Positions 14,129 to 25,097 of a stretch of 64,000 bases of DNA are shown one piece after another. The notes beneath the pieces were generated by a model. It searched no databases, was not told the origin of the DNA, and worked only from the letters and a program-made list of their open reading frames with translations. The position numbers were made by a program, and so were the translations under genes. Where the stretch lies: assembly GCA_025738555.1 (NCBI GenBank), contig JAOVFP010000002.1, positions 1,612,001-1,676,000 of the forward strand, written 5' to 3'. This DNA comes from Cyathus striatus. Its lineage: Eukaryota; Basidiomycota; Agaricomycetes; Agaricales; Nidulariaceae. Every line of letters begins with the position of its first letter. Positions within the stretch are counted from its first letter, which is position 1.

Positions 14129-15220
14129 TTAAAACTCAATTTGCCTCTTGGCCTCCAGTCGCTCATTCCAATTGAGTACAAATGCTTGGAGCATCCAAGC
14201 TACCCCCTCTTTAATGTGAAGAATCTCGCTAATTCGTAAAGGTAAAATGGATGGAATGTTCTCTGGTGTAAATTCCACATCTACCATCAAAGACTCTTGA
14301 TGCCGTAGATCAATACCTTTCACATTGAAGAAGTCATTAAGGCATGCATGAACTGCTCCAGCCTTACTAGGAATCGGAGAGAAGGGCGGCAAGAGATGCA
14401 CATGGTGAGAGGGCGTACGAGACATAGAAGGGCGATTATGCCGAATAGGAGTGGTAGGAGGATCTGTGGGTGTGGGTTTAGGGACCAAACTTGCAAGAAT
14501 AGGCATGATAGCGGCCATAGCAAGACCCATCATGTCATTAGACGAGTTCTCCACGGCTCCTGATCGTGGTCCTGTGTGTCCACGAGGTTTTGAAGTGGAC
14601 ATACGACCGTCACGAAGCCCATCAAAGTCAACAGTATTGGGAGGCTCATGCTTTGTGGCATCTCGTGCAGCCTAATTAAAACTTCAGCACGTGAACAATG
14701 AGATAAAAATAGTGAACATACGATAGCAGCTGCCCAAAGTGACAGCTTACGGTGATTAAGGCCAAGATGGGATCCTGTTGCATCAATATAGCAGTATCCA
14801 ATCTCACCATGCTCGCCTTGGTGTCGTTCACAGGTCCATTTCTTTTTTAATTCAAGTACAATCTCACTTTGTAATAGCTCATGCGCTGTGTATCCATCCA
14901 ACCGAGGAACCTTATAAATATTTTGAGCTTTGCACATCACACAGTACGCAAAGACATTCATACCTTAGTACCATATGATAACTCTGCATCATCTTCGTTA
15001 TCATCAAAAGTGAGTGCCTGCGGGACACAGGTCATGTCGGAAACACGACCCCAATGATAAATGACATACTCGTTTGTTTGTAATGCAGAATCCATTCATT
15101 GAATCAATGTCAAACTCCACCGTTATGTGACATTTACTCTTGTTCTTTTTGAGCAAAGAACAAAGGGTGAGATTGAAGTTAATGTCAGTATCGATTGTAA
15201 TAGCACCACTCTTCCCTCCA
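14129..15220 (-). CDS. Conserved Agaricomycete hypothetical protein, 5' end not resolved
   Basis: Spliced minus-strand gene. Exons at about 15220-15070, 15017-14964, 14910-14722 and 14671-14129 join in one open frame through introns of 50-53 bases with GT...AG ends, all at phase 0. The product contains ELSYGTK, then VPRLDGYTAHELL, CERHQGEHGEIGYCYIDATG, LGLNHRKLSLWAAAI and KHEPPNTVDFDGLRDGR, followed by a proline- and serine-rich part and a leucine-rich end. From memory, this series of motifs recurs in many uncharacterised Agaricomycete proteins, often in transposon-rich regions; no function is known to me. The C/H residues around CERHQGEHG...C could bind a metal, which is inference. The 5' exon has an acceptor-like TTTTAG just before it at 15221, so at least one upstream exon is missing from this model. 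Confidence 0.65.
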
Positions 15221-15779
15221 CTAAAACAGCATATGAATGAATGGGAATAAAGAAGAAACAAGACTTTAACATATGCAGAACCACATCAGCAAATACCCAT
15301 ATTACAAATTTAGACAATTAAAGCAGAAAAAAGCTCAGTTTAAGGTAGATTTAGTCAAAAAAAGTACCATAAGCTGTTTAAGGCAAATAAGGAGAGGTCT
15401 GATACTTATTCCGACTAAAAAAGTTGGAGTAAGAAGCCATTAGCTTGAACTTAGGTGATTTAAATTGTGATTTAATATATTTTAATTGTATTGTCCCACT
15501 TATGTCATAGCATTAAGCAAACATTAAGTAGGTTTTTACAATATAAATTGCACATAAAGAGGGAATAGGATAGGAATAGGTGGGCTTATCTCACAACATA
15601 TCACCAATAAAAATGCATAACTCAATATTTTCTATTAAGCTAAATACAATGACTATGATAAAGGCATTAACAATTGTCTATGTATCACTAAGAGCAACCA
15701 TGAGAGAATAAATGAACTAGTTGAGCACTTGCTAAGGTCCATATATTAAAATAGCAACAGGTCATGGAAGCAGCAGAGG

Positions 15780-16260
15780 CGAACAGCAGCAGAGAGAGCT
15801 CAGACAACAGCAAGAATGCGAGAGAGACAGTGCACAAGAGAAACAGAGCATACAAGAGAGTCCAGGCAAGGAGCACAAGCGCGAGAGCACAAGCGAAAGA
15901 GAAAGCACAAGAGAGGGGGCAAGAGAGCGAGAACAAGAGAACAAGAGAGGCACGCAAGAGAGGGCCATGAGAGGGAGAACGAAAGAGGGCACAGAAGAGA
16001 GGGTGTGCGAGAGAGGGCGCGAGAAGGAGGGAACAAGAGAGAGGGTGCGAGAACGAGAGAACAAGAGAGAGAGAGGGCGCGAGAACAAGAGAACAAGAGA
16101 GAGAGGGTACAAGAACGAGAGAGAAGGTGCATGAGAACAAGAGAGAAGGTGCACGAGAGAGGGCGTGAGAACAAGAAAGGGCACGAGAACGAGAGAGGGC
16201 ATGAGAACAAGAGCACGAGAGAGAGGGTGTGAGAGTGAGAGGGCACAGGAGGGATAGCAC
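15780..16260. repeat. Purine-rich minisatellite (GAGAACAAGAGAGAGGGCGC-like)
   Basis: About 480 bases in which the plus strand is nearly all A and G with interspersed C in GCGC, CACGAG and CAAGAG words. Units such as GAGAGAGGGCGCGAGAACAA are repeated irregularly. All three minus frames stay open (up to 190 residues of S, L, P) and the plus frames give R/E-rich peptides; these are composition artefacts. Polypurine tracts of this length can form triplex structures, which is general knowledge and not tested here. Confidence 0.85.
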
Positions 16261-17018
16261 AAGAGTGGATAGTCCCTGTAGCCAAACTTCAAGCTTAAAG
16301 CTTCAATAGATGGATATCAGTAAAGGGGATGAAAAACTTACTGGCACAGACACCCAGCTTGACAAAACATGAATCAAGTACACCCAGACAAGTTCTTGAA
16401 GGCTTGGATTGCTGAGTTCTAACTCCTACCACCCAGGACAGAAGATAGATGAAACATTGGAAGGGGTCTTGAGGGAGAGAGGAGAGCAATATGTGTACGC
16501 ATGGCTGGCAGAGGTGGATGGACCATGGAAGACGAGAGGGAGAATGTAAGGGGAAGGTTTGAGGAAAGTTGAACGTACTCAGATTTCAAAGAGTTGAACG
16601 ACGACGTGTCTGTGATGTGGAAAAGTCACGTGATAATCGTGTCAGCTTCCCAGTGATTTGATTGGCTTGGGAGCTCTTCGGCTGAACATTTCGGCTGAAC
16701 CTTAATGGCAGCTGTCAGACTTGTATTTAGCCAATCAAGACTTTGGAATTTTGTTGTGCATTACAGGTAGATATTTCGATAACACATTGAATATTATAAC
16801 TTTGTAAATGCATTTTGTTTTTTGAATCATTAGGATTATGTGTAAGGCCAAAGGAAGTACAGGTATCTATAAAACTCATTACTCAAGAAACATACTTCAG
16901 TACTCTACCAAAACTCTACCATAATATAGTTAATAGAAGGTCAAATTAATAAGTATTAATAGTTATATAGACCTATTATTGTCCTAAATGTGTGTGAAGT
17001 AGTGCATTTAAGCCAAGA
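16261..17018. other. Intergenic region, no gene seen
   Basis: Short overlapping frames only. AT content rises after about 16740. The sequence may include the 3' untranslated part of the minus-strand gene that follows. Confidence 0.35.
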
Positions 17019-17918
17019 TTAGTAGGCTGTACATGTGCGCATTAGTACACTTAAGCCGAAATTTATTACATTTAAGGATATGTAAAGAAATATAAGGTAA
17101 GGGGTACACCTTAATTTAACTAACTTAACTAATTTAGTCAATGGGGAATTTGCTGATGCAGTCCATGAAAGCTTAAATGATGGACCATTGTGCACGCCAG
17201 GACTATAGTCACCAGCCAAATCGTGAAGCTTGAGAAATTCATTTATAAACCTGCAGCGGTCAATACCATTGAGATCGATGTAGCGAATTTCGAACTTTTG
17301 AACTTTTTTGCAGTGGACCGAGAGCGGGTAGCAGGGTTTGCCTTCTCAACAGACATATAAACCATCGTGGCCGTAACTTGGTGGCTAATAGCATCAATAC
17401 CTGTATATATCAAGTTAATATTTCATATCCAATGATATTTCAATGTGAACTCACCAGCCGGATCTGAAACTGCCAATATAGTGATGTCATCATCATCATT
17501 GTCAGATGTTGCGACGGATGGAATACCACTCGAATATGACGGTGGGGGTGCCTGAGAACATGGGGGGAGTTGTGGTCTCGAAGCCTGGAGACGAGGGTGA
17601 CCAGGATTATAATAACGTAGTGTATCTTCGATTTCTTGATGAGAATGATAAAACCCAGGTGGATCCCTGGTGCCATCTAGTAGTGCACATAATAAGAAAT
17701 AGGTATCAAAATTCGACTATAAACATACCAATCCATCCAGGGTTCTTCAACCAAACTTCTGAGGGGCGAGGGCCAGGTGTAAAAACATTGTCCTGAGTCA
17801 GAGCAAGTCTTGTATAGTCAGGGCGAGGTGGAACTTGTGGTATTGTTTCTGTAGTGCTGGGTTGAATAGATACAGTTGGTACGTCAGATGTAAATGTTGG
17901 AGCATGTGAATCAGACAT
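17019..17918 (-). CDS. Spliced hypothetical protein with Pro/Ser-rich N-terminal half
   Basis: ATG at 17918 opens MSDSHAPTFTSDVP and a proline-rich stretch. A 52-base intron (17677-17728, GTATGT...CTAG) joins to DGTRDPPGFYHSHQEIEDTL, followed by SSGIPSVATSDNDDDDITIL. A second intron starting at 17454 can end at 17401 or, better for the frame, at 17342; the latter continues as CKKVQKFEIRYIDLNGIDRC, FINEFLKLHDLAGDYSPGVH. The C-terminal end (PYLIFLYISLNVINF) is uncertain. The layout, a disordered P/S/T-rich N-terminus and a short conserved C-terminal domain, is frequent in uncharacterised Agaricomycete families. No function recognised. It lies 460 bases outside the left end of the TATGG-bounded region and is not interrupted by it. 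Confidence 0.5.
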
Positions 17919-18785
17919 GTGAGAACAGAACGAGATGAGCAAAGGCATGGAGCACACCTGTTTAAATATACACAGATATCCGCTATGCCCACTGTTTCCA
18001 CCGAAAAAATTCTTCAATGTGGTCTGGAAAAGATGTAGAACGGTGTTCGATGCTCCAGTGCATTGAGTCTTGGTTGTTTCAAGGTACGCGATATTCTCCT
18101 GACTGTTTCCAAGAATGTGAATCAGTAGGGTCAATTTATGTATGCTCTAAGACCTCTCACCAGACAAGGACCAGGCAGAGAAACAGAAAGAGGAGGATGA
18201 AGGATGGATGGGGAGAATACCTTGGGCAAGCAGATAGCGCGTCAAGCGATTCAGGGCACTAGTGATTCTAGCAAGAGCACTTGCCTAGGCGTTGCCGCGT
18301 CGTGTCACAATTTGGTCAGCTATAGCCATCAGTAAATATAACCAAACATAATCGTGAAATTGATGACTGCAGTTCTTTATGGAAAGCCTAACGACCATGC
18401 TCAAACGCATCAATTATAATTGAGCTCCGGTGTCCGGCATCACGGCTTATCAGTTAGATATTGCGATTTCGGTTTCAGTTTTTCAGTATCACTTAGTGTA
18501 CTCAGGGTCACTTAAGCGAGATCTAAGGCTTTCAGACTGTACATTACAACTCATACTAACTATTCAGTATTCTACTGTAATTTGTATTGCTAACCAAAGC
18601 GTGGTCGTCCGGTAAGTAGCTTTGAGCACTTAAGAAATTATCTGGTTTGTTAAAATGTAATAAAAGATATACCCATACGAGCTCCAATATAATTACTCGA
18701 GGTTGGGTTCAAACAGTTATTACTCTTCTGTATGTATTTTAATTAGTGAGAAACAATATATTCATTTTGAATGCTTGTTTCATAC

Positions 18786-18961
18786 CTTGAACCGCCATAT
18801 TTTCTTCATGAAACAATAGGCTAGCCATTTCTCGAGCACCAGCATTTGGGTACTGAAGGCAAAGGCGTGTCATAGCCGAACGAATGCTTTCAACATCATG
18901 GCCCTGTTTCCGAGTTCGGTACAAACCCATACTCTCACATAACTTTTTGAACTTTGTTAGT
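18786..18961 (-). pseudogene. Integrase-core-type protein, isolated N-terminal exon
   Basis: One exon with acceptor-like TTGTAG before it and a GTATGA donor after it encodes LTKFKKLCESMGLYRTRKQG and YPNAGAREMASLLFHEENMA. From memory this string occurs in the N-terminal part of basidiomycete proteins with an integrase catalytic (rve-like) domain, which resemble transposase-derived integrases. The next exons, which should carry the D,D-35-E catalytic core, are not found: within about 80 bases the sequence enters the left inverted repeat of the surrounding element. Upstream, a TA-flanked MITE interrupts the sequence. It is therefore a fragment, perhaps of the enzyme that once moved this element family. 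Confidence 0.6.
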
Positions 18962-19040
18962 CTACAATATTAATTAGAAATGAAATCATATCAGATGAGA
19001 AAGCTTACCCCAATAAAACACATTTTCCAATACCTGGGTA

Positions 19041-19969
19041 CACACAGGTCACAAAAGTGATGGCAGTTCCCACACAAAAGGAGAAAGGTCTGTCACATCT
19101 TTTGAGGTATAGCACATCACACACAGCTTTGATTGCTTTGTAACTTCGCATATATGTACTAAACTATGAAATCCACAGGATATTAAAATTAAATGCTCAT
19201 TCGCTTGTTTAATGTTGTGATATGCCTGTTTCAAATAACTAGCTCTATGTATGCAACACACCTTACTAATTTTCATATAGAAATCTCTGTAATAGAATTT
19301 TACTTCAAATATTCTTGATATATGGTCTTTCTAACATACACTATAACATATTAAAATATAAATTGAAAAGGTCATTCCAACATGAAAATATGATGCAATA
19401 AAAATGAGCTTTCATCTTCAGGTCTGTGAAATTCAGAAATCATGATTTGTGCCCTTTATTAGCTGTTGGAATTGCTCAGCATTGCATCAAAGTATGTGTG
19501 AGTTATGCTGTAAACAAATTATGATTAAACACAGTGACACTGATTCAATCTAAGAGAGAGATTCTGCAGTAAAGGATGAAGCACATAAGTGAACCAAGTG
19601 TAATAATTATTATGACTCTTTTCCGGTTGATGACTGGCACAATATTTATATAATTTTGGTGTTATATCATATGTCATATATACTATGTCTCACAAAAAAA
19701 TCATGGCACTCCAAAGCCCACATAAAAATATATCAGTCAATCAATTATTTACAGAATGAGATAGCAGACTCATAGGGAAATGGCTTATAACACCCCACTG
19801 AGTTATTTTATCACTATAAAATTTGGGCATTCTACTTATACAGTCATGTACTACAGATATTTAAAGTTATAAGTTATTTGGAGTGTTGTGTGATATCCTA
19901 TACCCCAGACAACATGATAAGTATGTCTCCTGAAGTGTGGGAACTGCCATCACTTTTGTGACCCACGTG
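19041..19969. mobile_element. Tc1/mariner-type MITE with TA target sites
   Basis: Inverted termini match almost perfectly over 35 bases: the left starts CACACAGGTCACAAAAGTGA, and the right, reverse-complemented, starts CACGTGGGTCACAAAAGTGA; both continue TGGCAGTTCCCACAC. TA dinucleotides flank both ends (19039-19040, 19970-19971), the normal target duplication of Tc1/mariner elements. The interior of about 860 bases has no transposase and is AT-rich and CpG-poor, so it is non-autonomous. Confidence 0.8.
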
Positions 19970-20039
19970 TATATATGGTGCGACATGTTTAACAGGTGCT
20001 ATGGTACTGTAAGTATGGTATATCCACATATCATGTAAC

Positions 20040-20202
20040 ATTATCACTTATTATTTGGCAAATGCTGATTTTCGTGTCCAGTTCTTGCCATTGAAGTATT
20101 GATGAGAGACAACAGTACAAATAACGGTAATGGTGATATAAGTGGGATGGGGATTGTTGCTGATGTGTAAAGAGGTATACATATCTGATTTCCAAGGTAG
20201 TG
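20040..20202. repeat. 163-bp direct repeat, left copy (R1)
   Basis: Matches 23762-23924 at a constant offset of 3722 bases with a single visible mismatch (A versus G at 20115). It starts ATTATCACTT and ends AAGGTAGTG. It immediately precedes the segment at 20203-23761. Confidence 0.9.
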
Positions 20203-20412
20203 GGCCGGCAAGCGGCAGGGCCCACTACCTCGTCATTTAACAGATATTTACCATTAGAAAAACAATTCATTATAGAGAAAATTGTATTAAGTGAGAACAG
20301 CTACATTAAAAATTGTAGTGATAGATGCCATGAATTTGAAGTACGTAAGTCTGAGATAGAAATAGATGATAAATCTGGTTAAAAGTATGGAAACAAACAA
20401 ACTTACTCTGAA

Positions 20413-21049
20413 CTAAGTATATTTATCTAGCCCTTGAACTAATTTAGCAGAAATAAAGATTGTAGTACCAGAAGAGAGATTTGAATATGCTTCCTTTAAG
20501 AAAATGAAGTGAATAACCAAAAGTTCAGAACAGTATTCAATAAAACTATAACAAACATCTATGAGGGAGAATGAAGTAAATTGGATACAACAGTCAACCA
20601 GATTAGGAGTAGGGTTGGAAATCACAAATGAAATATTTTTAGTCTGATTTAAATCAGGAAAATGGATTGTGAATGGAGAAATGAAAAGAAATTACCGGAT
20701 AAAGTGTCAAAATTTGAGTGTCAAGATCTTCAATTTTCTGTAAGATGATTTGATTTTTGAAGCAAGATTGAATATCCTTACAAGGTTGAGAAGGACATGT
20801 AATGGATATTAGAAGAGTACCATCGGGTTGGCGAGAGCAGGAGGTAATTTGACTGAAGAAAATCAACTCATCAGTGACTTCATGAGAGGACAATGTTGAT
20901 GTGTAGGTAACTTTGGAAGAGTGAAGTTTGGATGTTAAATTTCTTCCATAAACAATACCACCCAATGCAGGAGTTGTGGACAAGTCGAAGTCTCGGTCAA
21001 GGGCAAGAAAGGAAGAGAAAGCCATAATGTTAGAGAAGAAGAGTACCAA
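20413..21049 (-). CDS. Two-exon hypothetical protein (about 194 residues) inside the 3.56-kb segment
   Basis: Exon 1 (21049-20696) and exon 2 (20643-20413) are joined by a 52-base intron with GTAATT donor and AATCAG acceptor at phase 0; together they give one uninterrupted product that starts MVLFFSNIMAFSSFLALDRD (a second ATG at 21025 is equally possible) and ends LVQGLDKYT. Segments such as GTLLISITCPSQPCKDIQSC and NISFVISNPTPNLVDCC alternate hydrophobic and polar residues like beta strands. I do not recognise the family. The gene sits wholly inside the segment bounded by palindromic ends, so it may be an element gene or captured host sequence. Confidence 0.45.
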
Positions 21050-22431
21050 GGGAAAAGAGCCAAAACATAGAAGATTTTATAGAATTAATTGTATACATAT
21101 ACAATTACAAGTTGAATATCAATAGAGAAAAAAATTAGTGAATGGGTGACATATCAATATACATCTGAAGTAAATATAAAGAATAGAACTACAATATAGA
21201 ACTGAGAACTTTCTGAGAAATAAGGTGAAAAAAGTCAGGGAAAAAATGGTACTGCTGGAAATAGTGGTAGGGAGGAACTCCGAGTAATCCATTATTGCAA
21301 CGAAGAGGGCTCAAGGAACGGAACTCACCGTTACTGAGACACTCCTCCATGGTACAAGCATACGAGCAATACAAAAACCTGGGAGATAAGAAGACGCGAT
21401 AAAAGGAGATATCCAATATCACTACGCATCGAGTAGAGATGTAATGAAAGGTTTTGGGGAGGTTATGCGAGATGGTGTGCATATTTTCGTTTGTGATATG
21501 AACCTAGATGACTTGCTCGATGTCATTTCTATATACTAGATTTGTTAAACAGGGTGAAATATTCGTCTTGCAGTGTTTGATTATCCATTTACTATTATGA
21601 CGCAGAGTCACCGCAATCAGAATGACACAAATAATATAAAACTGAGTTCTAACTTCAGGATCAAAGCACGTAAGTTGACACTAAAAGTGACGAGCAAATG
21701 GTTTTATAGTTTCAGAAAGATACTAACGGTAACGTTACTGAAATGGAATATGAAATATCCCTTGACTCTATAGGTGCTGCTTTGACTTGGTTTGTTTTGA
21801 AGGTGATGGAAATGGCAGGAAAGTTGAAATGTTCACTTGACGTTCACAGTGACAGAGTTTTTGCCAATGATTTACATTTTATCATCATATCTGTGTCAAT
21901 TAGATTGAAGTGACCTGGTTCTGTATGGCTTTTGGAGGTATGTGTACGAATAGCTATGTATGGTTGGAGGAAGAGGATGAAATACATTGAAGTTAGGATG
22001 AAGCTTGGACAAAGCGCGTTGGCTTCTAGATTAAGTCAGCGAGCTACGATGTCACGCCGCCCAACGCAATCAACTCACTGAAAAGCCAAAGAAGATTCCT
22101 TTTGAAACAGATGTCATGTAGGCGCAGAGTTCTGAGAGCGCTGGGTACGTCTTTCCTCTCTTCGTTCGAATTTGATTTGAGTACTGACATGGTAAATAGC
22201 AAACACGTCCGGGACGAATAGTCGTTCTAGGTCAGAGGCTAAAGATATTGTATGCGCTGTCAACTTCGGATATGCTAGTGGCCAAGAAAGATCATAATCG
22301 TATAAGACTCTCGACGCCGAAAGCGTAAGATGCAGTGTTGAGAACGTTCAACTTTGATCAGTAGTGACCACAGTACGTGTATAGTACCCAAACTGATACC
22401 GTCACTTCCACAGCTCGGATCCCTCGACAGG

Positions 22432-22635
22432 ATGTACGTGTACAGTGAAGATGGTCACCTTTTTGCGTATACGTTGCCTAATGTGTACGGTTTTCTTTCT
22501 TTTCTTGCGGTTGTTTTGAGTTTCTGTGCTTTGTTCTGTATTCTGTGTTGTGGTTCTTATTGTGACAAGGAGGAGGAGGAGGAGAGCGTGAGGTTGGTTC
22601 CCCGCTTTCTTATCCCGAGTTGGTGGAGGAAGTAG
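22432..22635 (+). CDS. Possible small single-pass membrane protein
   Basis: Frame MYVYSEDGHLFAYTLPNVYG followed by a strongly hydrophobic, cysteine-rich stretch (FLSFLAVVLSFCALFCILCC) and an acidic/basic tail KEEEEESVRLVPRF. A longer start at 22354 is possible. One membrane segment is the only visible feature. Short frames with one hydrophobic run arise by chance, so this is weakly supported. Confidence 0.2.
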   Translation: MYVYSEDGHLFAYTLPNVYGFLSFLAVVLSFCALFCILCCGSYCDKEEEEESVRLVPRFLIPSWWRK

Positions 22636-23761
22636 CCATATCCTTATTACGCTAGCTCGGGGAGGGGCCAGGGAGTGTGTTTCTTTTGCTTACCTAGACT
22701 ATTACCTCTTCATATTGGCGAAGCAGCTCGGGGAGGACGGAAACGAGCGTCGTTTCTCTTTCCCTGTGAATGAGCTTGGAGTTGTCCAGGTGGTGCAGGA
22801 GAAGTGGGCTAGGTAACAGTTTACTATCCCTGTCCTCGACTTTCAGTTGTCTGGTCCCTGCGAGTGGGTGGATAAAGCTAGAGATCTTCCCCTCCCCTCA
22901 CCTTCAGTGTTGTTCCCTTTTTCTCACTTTTCTCTTCCGGACATCATACTGAAAAAATCCAACAGACTGACGGGAACAACAGTGATGCTAGATTGCAGAT
23001 ACGGTGCAGGACCCTGTTTCGTCGTTATACGATATACGCTGAGGGACTCTTCGAGTAGTAGTCGATTTAACACATGTAATGGTGGTTGAGACGTGGTAGT
23101 TTCTGCGTCGGAGGAGCCGGCGGATGGACACATTGCGTCATCTAGCGTGTCGTTACCCTGTTTTATTTCGTTTTTTGTAAGTAGGGGTATAAGGAGGGGG
23201 GACATATGTCTTCCAAAAGCATGAGTGGTGCAGCGGGCTGGGATCCTTTTGTCATGTACCATCCTAACGTATTATGAGAGGAGGGAGGGGGTACCGAGTT
23301 TCCAATTTGTAGCTGTGTCTATGACACGTTGGCTGCCTGAAGCGCGGATGAAGGGTGTGTTGGTTGGGGAGGAGAGGAGGTGAGCGTAGCGTGTTGCCCG
23401 ACATGTTCCTGATTGTTTGGTTCTGTCGGTATACGAGTGCGATTGGAGAAGGGGGAAAGGATGAGAGTAACAGTTTTGACGGACTTTCACTTGGTTTAAT
23501 TTATCATAAGAATGGGAGAGGGAAAGGGAGAACGAGACGGATGTAAAATGACTGGTACAAAGGGATTTTGGAACTTTAGGTTGTCAGTTGCGTATTGATA
23601 TCTAGTGATCGATTGATCTGCGTACCAACCAATCAGAGAGCGTAATGGGGCTTTGGCCAATCAGATTGTCAGAAACTGAGATCCCGACTGGCGATCCACA
23701 AATTGACTTATAGGGTAATCCACAGGTCCCTATAACCCAACTACCTTAAAAGGTAGTGGGA

Positions 23762-23924
23762 ATTATCACTTATTATTTGGCAAATGCTGATTTTCGTGTC
23801 CAGTTCTTGCCATTGAAGTATTGATGAGAGACAACGGTACAAATAACGGTAATGGTGATATAAGTGGGATGGGGATTGTTGCTGATGTGTAAAGAGGTAT
23901 ACATATCTGATTTCCAAGGTAGTG
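23762..23924. repeat. 163-bp direct repeat, right copy (R2)
   Basis: Copy of 20040-20202 with one mismatch. Followed by TCTTCTTATT, unlike the left copy, which runs into the hairpin end of the 3.56-kb segment. The near-identity suggests the duplication is recent relative to the surrounding decayed DNA. Confidence 0.9.
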
Positions 23925-25097
23925 TCTTCTTATTATGATTTAAAATATGTTCTAACATACATTTGCCTTTCAGGAAATTCCGCATGTATTAATATTTATG
24001 TTGTGCACTTTATCTGACTGCAATAATTATAGGTCTAGAACACTCGAGGACTGGATTTCACTATTCGGAGACAGAAATATTGGCGAAGCTTTTGACGACT
24101 TTTCAAATGAACATGTTTGCAATAAGTACTGCAAATGGTTTTCACTTAGTGATCTCGCCAGCATGCTCATACCTCCTCTTTCATTTGAAGATGAGGAAGC
24201 AGCGTGATTAATTGTAATTGGTAGATATATGGCTGCATATGTGTTCACCTATTTTTCAATTGTAATTATATTGTTTTAAAAACCCTGTAAGAATGTATCT
24301 GGTCTGCACATGAATATACATCACATTCAGAAATCTATAAATACAGCGGTACTAATAATACCATATGATATATATAGCTTGCTTACAATTAACAGGTCCT
24401 GAGTTCGATCCCCTCGTCAGCCAGACTTCCAATTGATGCCTCCTTGACTATACACAACCTTACTCTCGATAGCTCTCAGCTCTCAAGTCTTTTAATCGAT
24501 TAATAATACCTGGAGACTGTGATTATACAATACCTAGGTGCCATCAAGTGCTCGTATCGATGTATATTATAGTATCACTTACAATGTGAGTGCTGTACAG
24601 TACCGCTTACATCCTCTGTTCATCTTGTGCACGAGTAATTATATTGGAGCTCGTATATTTTTTCTTATTGAATTTTAACAAACCAAATAATTGCATAAGT
24701 ATTCAAAGTTACTTGCCGAATGCTCATGCTTCGGTTAGTAATATAAATTACAGTAGAACACTCAATAGTCAGTATAAGTTGTAACAATTGGAGCTCGTAC
24801 AGGTATATTTCTTATTACATTTTAACAAACCAAATAATTGCTTAAGCGCTCAAAGCTACTTACCGGACGACCACGCTTTGGCTAGCAATATAAATTACAG
24901 TAGAATATTCAATGGTCAGTACGAGTTGTAATGTACAGTTTGAAAGCCTTAGATCTCGCTTAAGTGACCCTGAGTACACTAAGCGATACTGAAAAACTGA
25001 AACCGAAATCGTAATATCTAACCGAGAAGCCGCAATGCCGGACACCGGAGCTCAATTATAATTGATGCATTTGAGCGTGGTCGTTAGGCTTTCCATA

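Larger units (their letters stand above)
20203..23761. mobile_element. 3.56-kb segment inserted between direct repeats, with palindromic ends
   Basis: The left junction forms a hairpin: GGTAGTGGGCC at 20196-20206 pairs with GGGCCCACTACC at 20218-20229. The right end holds the palindrome ACTACCTTAAAAGGTAGT at 23741-23758. Both motifs recur in opposite orientation at about 57665 and 56610, so they are ends of a repeated element. The shared terminal word is CCCACTACCT in inverted orientation. Inside are a two-exon minus-strand gene and a more GC-rich part (22-23.7 kb) with a possible membrane peptide. The class is unresolved: a TIR element, or a rolling-circle-like or recombination product with its source repeat duplicated. 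Confidence 0.5.
18378..25097. mobile_element. 6.7-kb region bounded by long inverted repeats (TATGGAAAG ends)
   Basis: The left end (18378-18703) begins TATGGAAAGCCTAACGACCA and the right end (25097 running down to about 24640) is its inverted copy, beginning TATGGAAAGCCTAACGACCA as well (with an inner C/T difference). The inverted repeats are about 325 bases, the right one longer because an inner unit of about 150 bases is duplicated (24640-24790 and 24790-24940). The same ends bound 49191-52417. Flanking bases (left ...TTCTT, right GGCTAG...) do not match, so either this is not a single insertion or the target duplication was lost. Inside are an integrase-like exon, a MITE and a nested segment. 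I infer a large TIR element with nested insertions. Confidence 0.6.

Noticed and set aside
14348..14675. Plus-strand frames opposite the hypothetical gene
   Set aside because: They are antisense shadows of the spliced minus-strand gene, whose conserved motifs and introns are clear.
15688..16292. Several frames of 138-190 residues on both strands
   Set aside because: All arise from the purine-rich minisatellite, in which several frames are open at once.
24395..24425. tRNA gene suggested by GAGTTCGATCCC
   Set aside because: The T-stem does not pair, no acceptor stem or D-arm can be drawn, and the word recurs inverted at about 49690 as part of a repeat.
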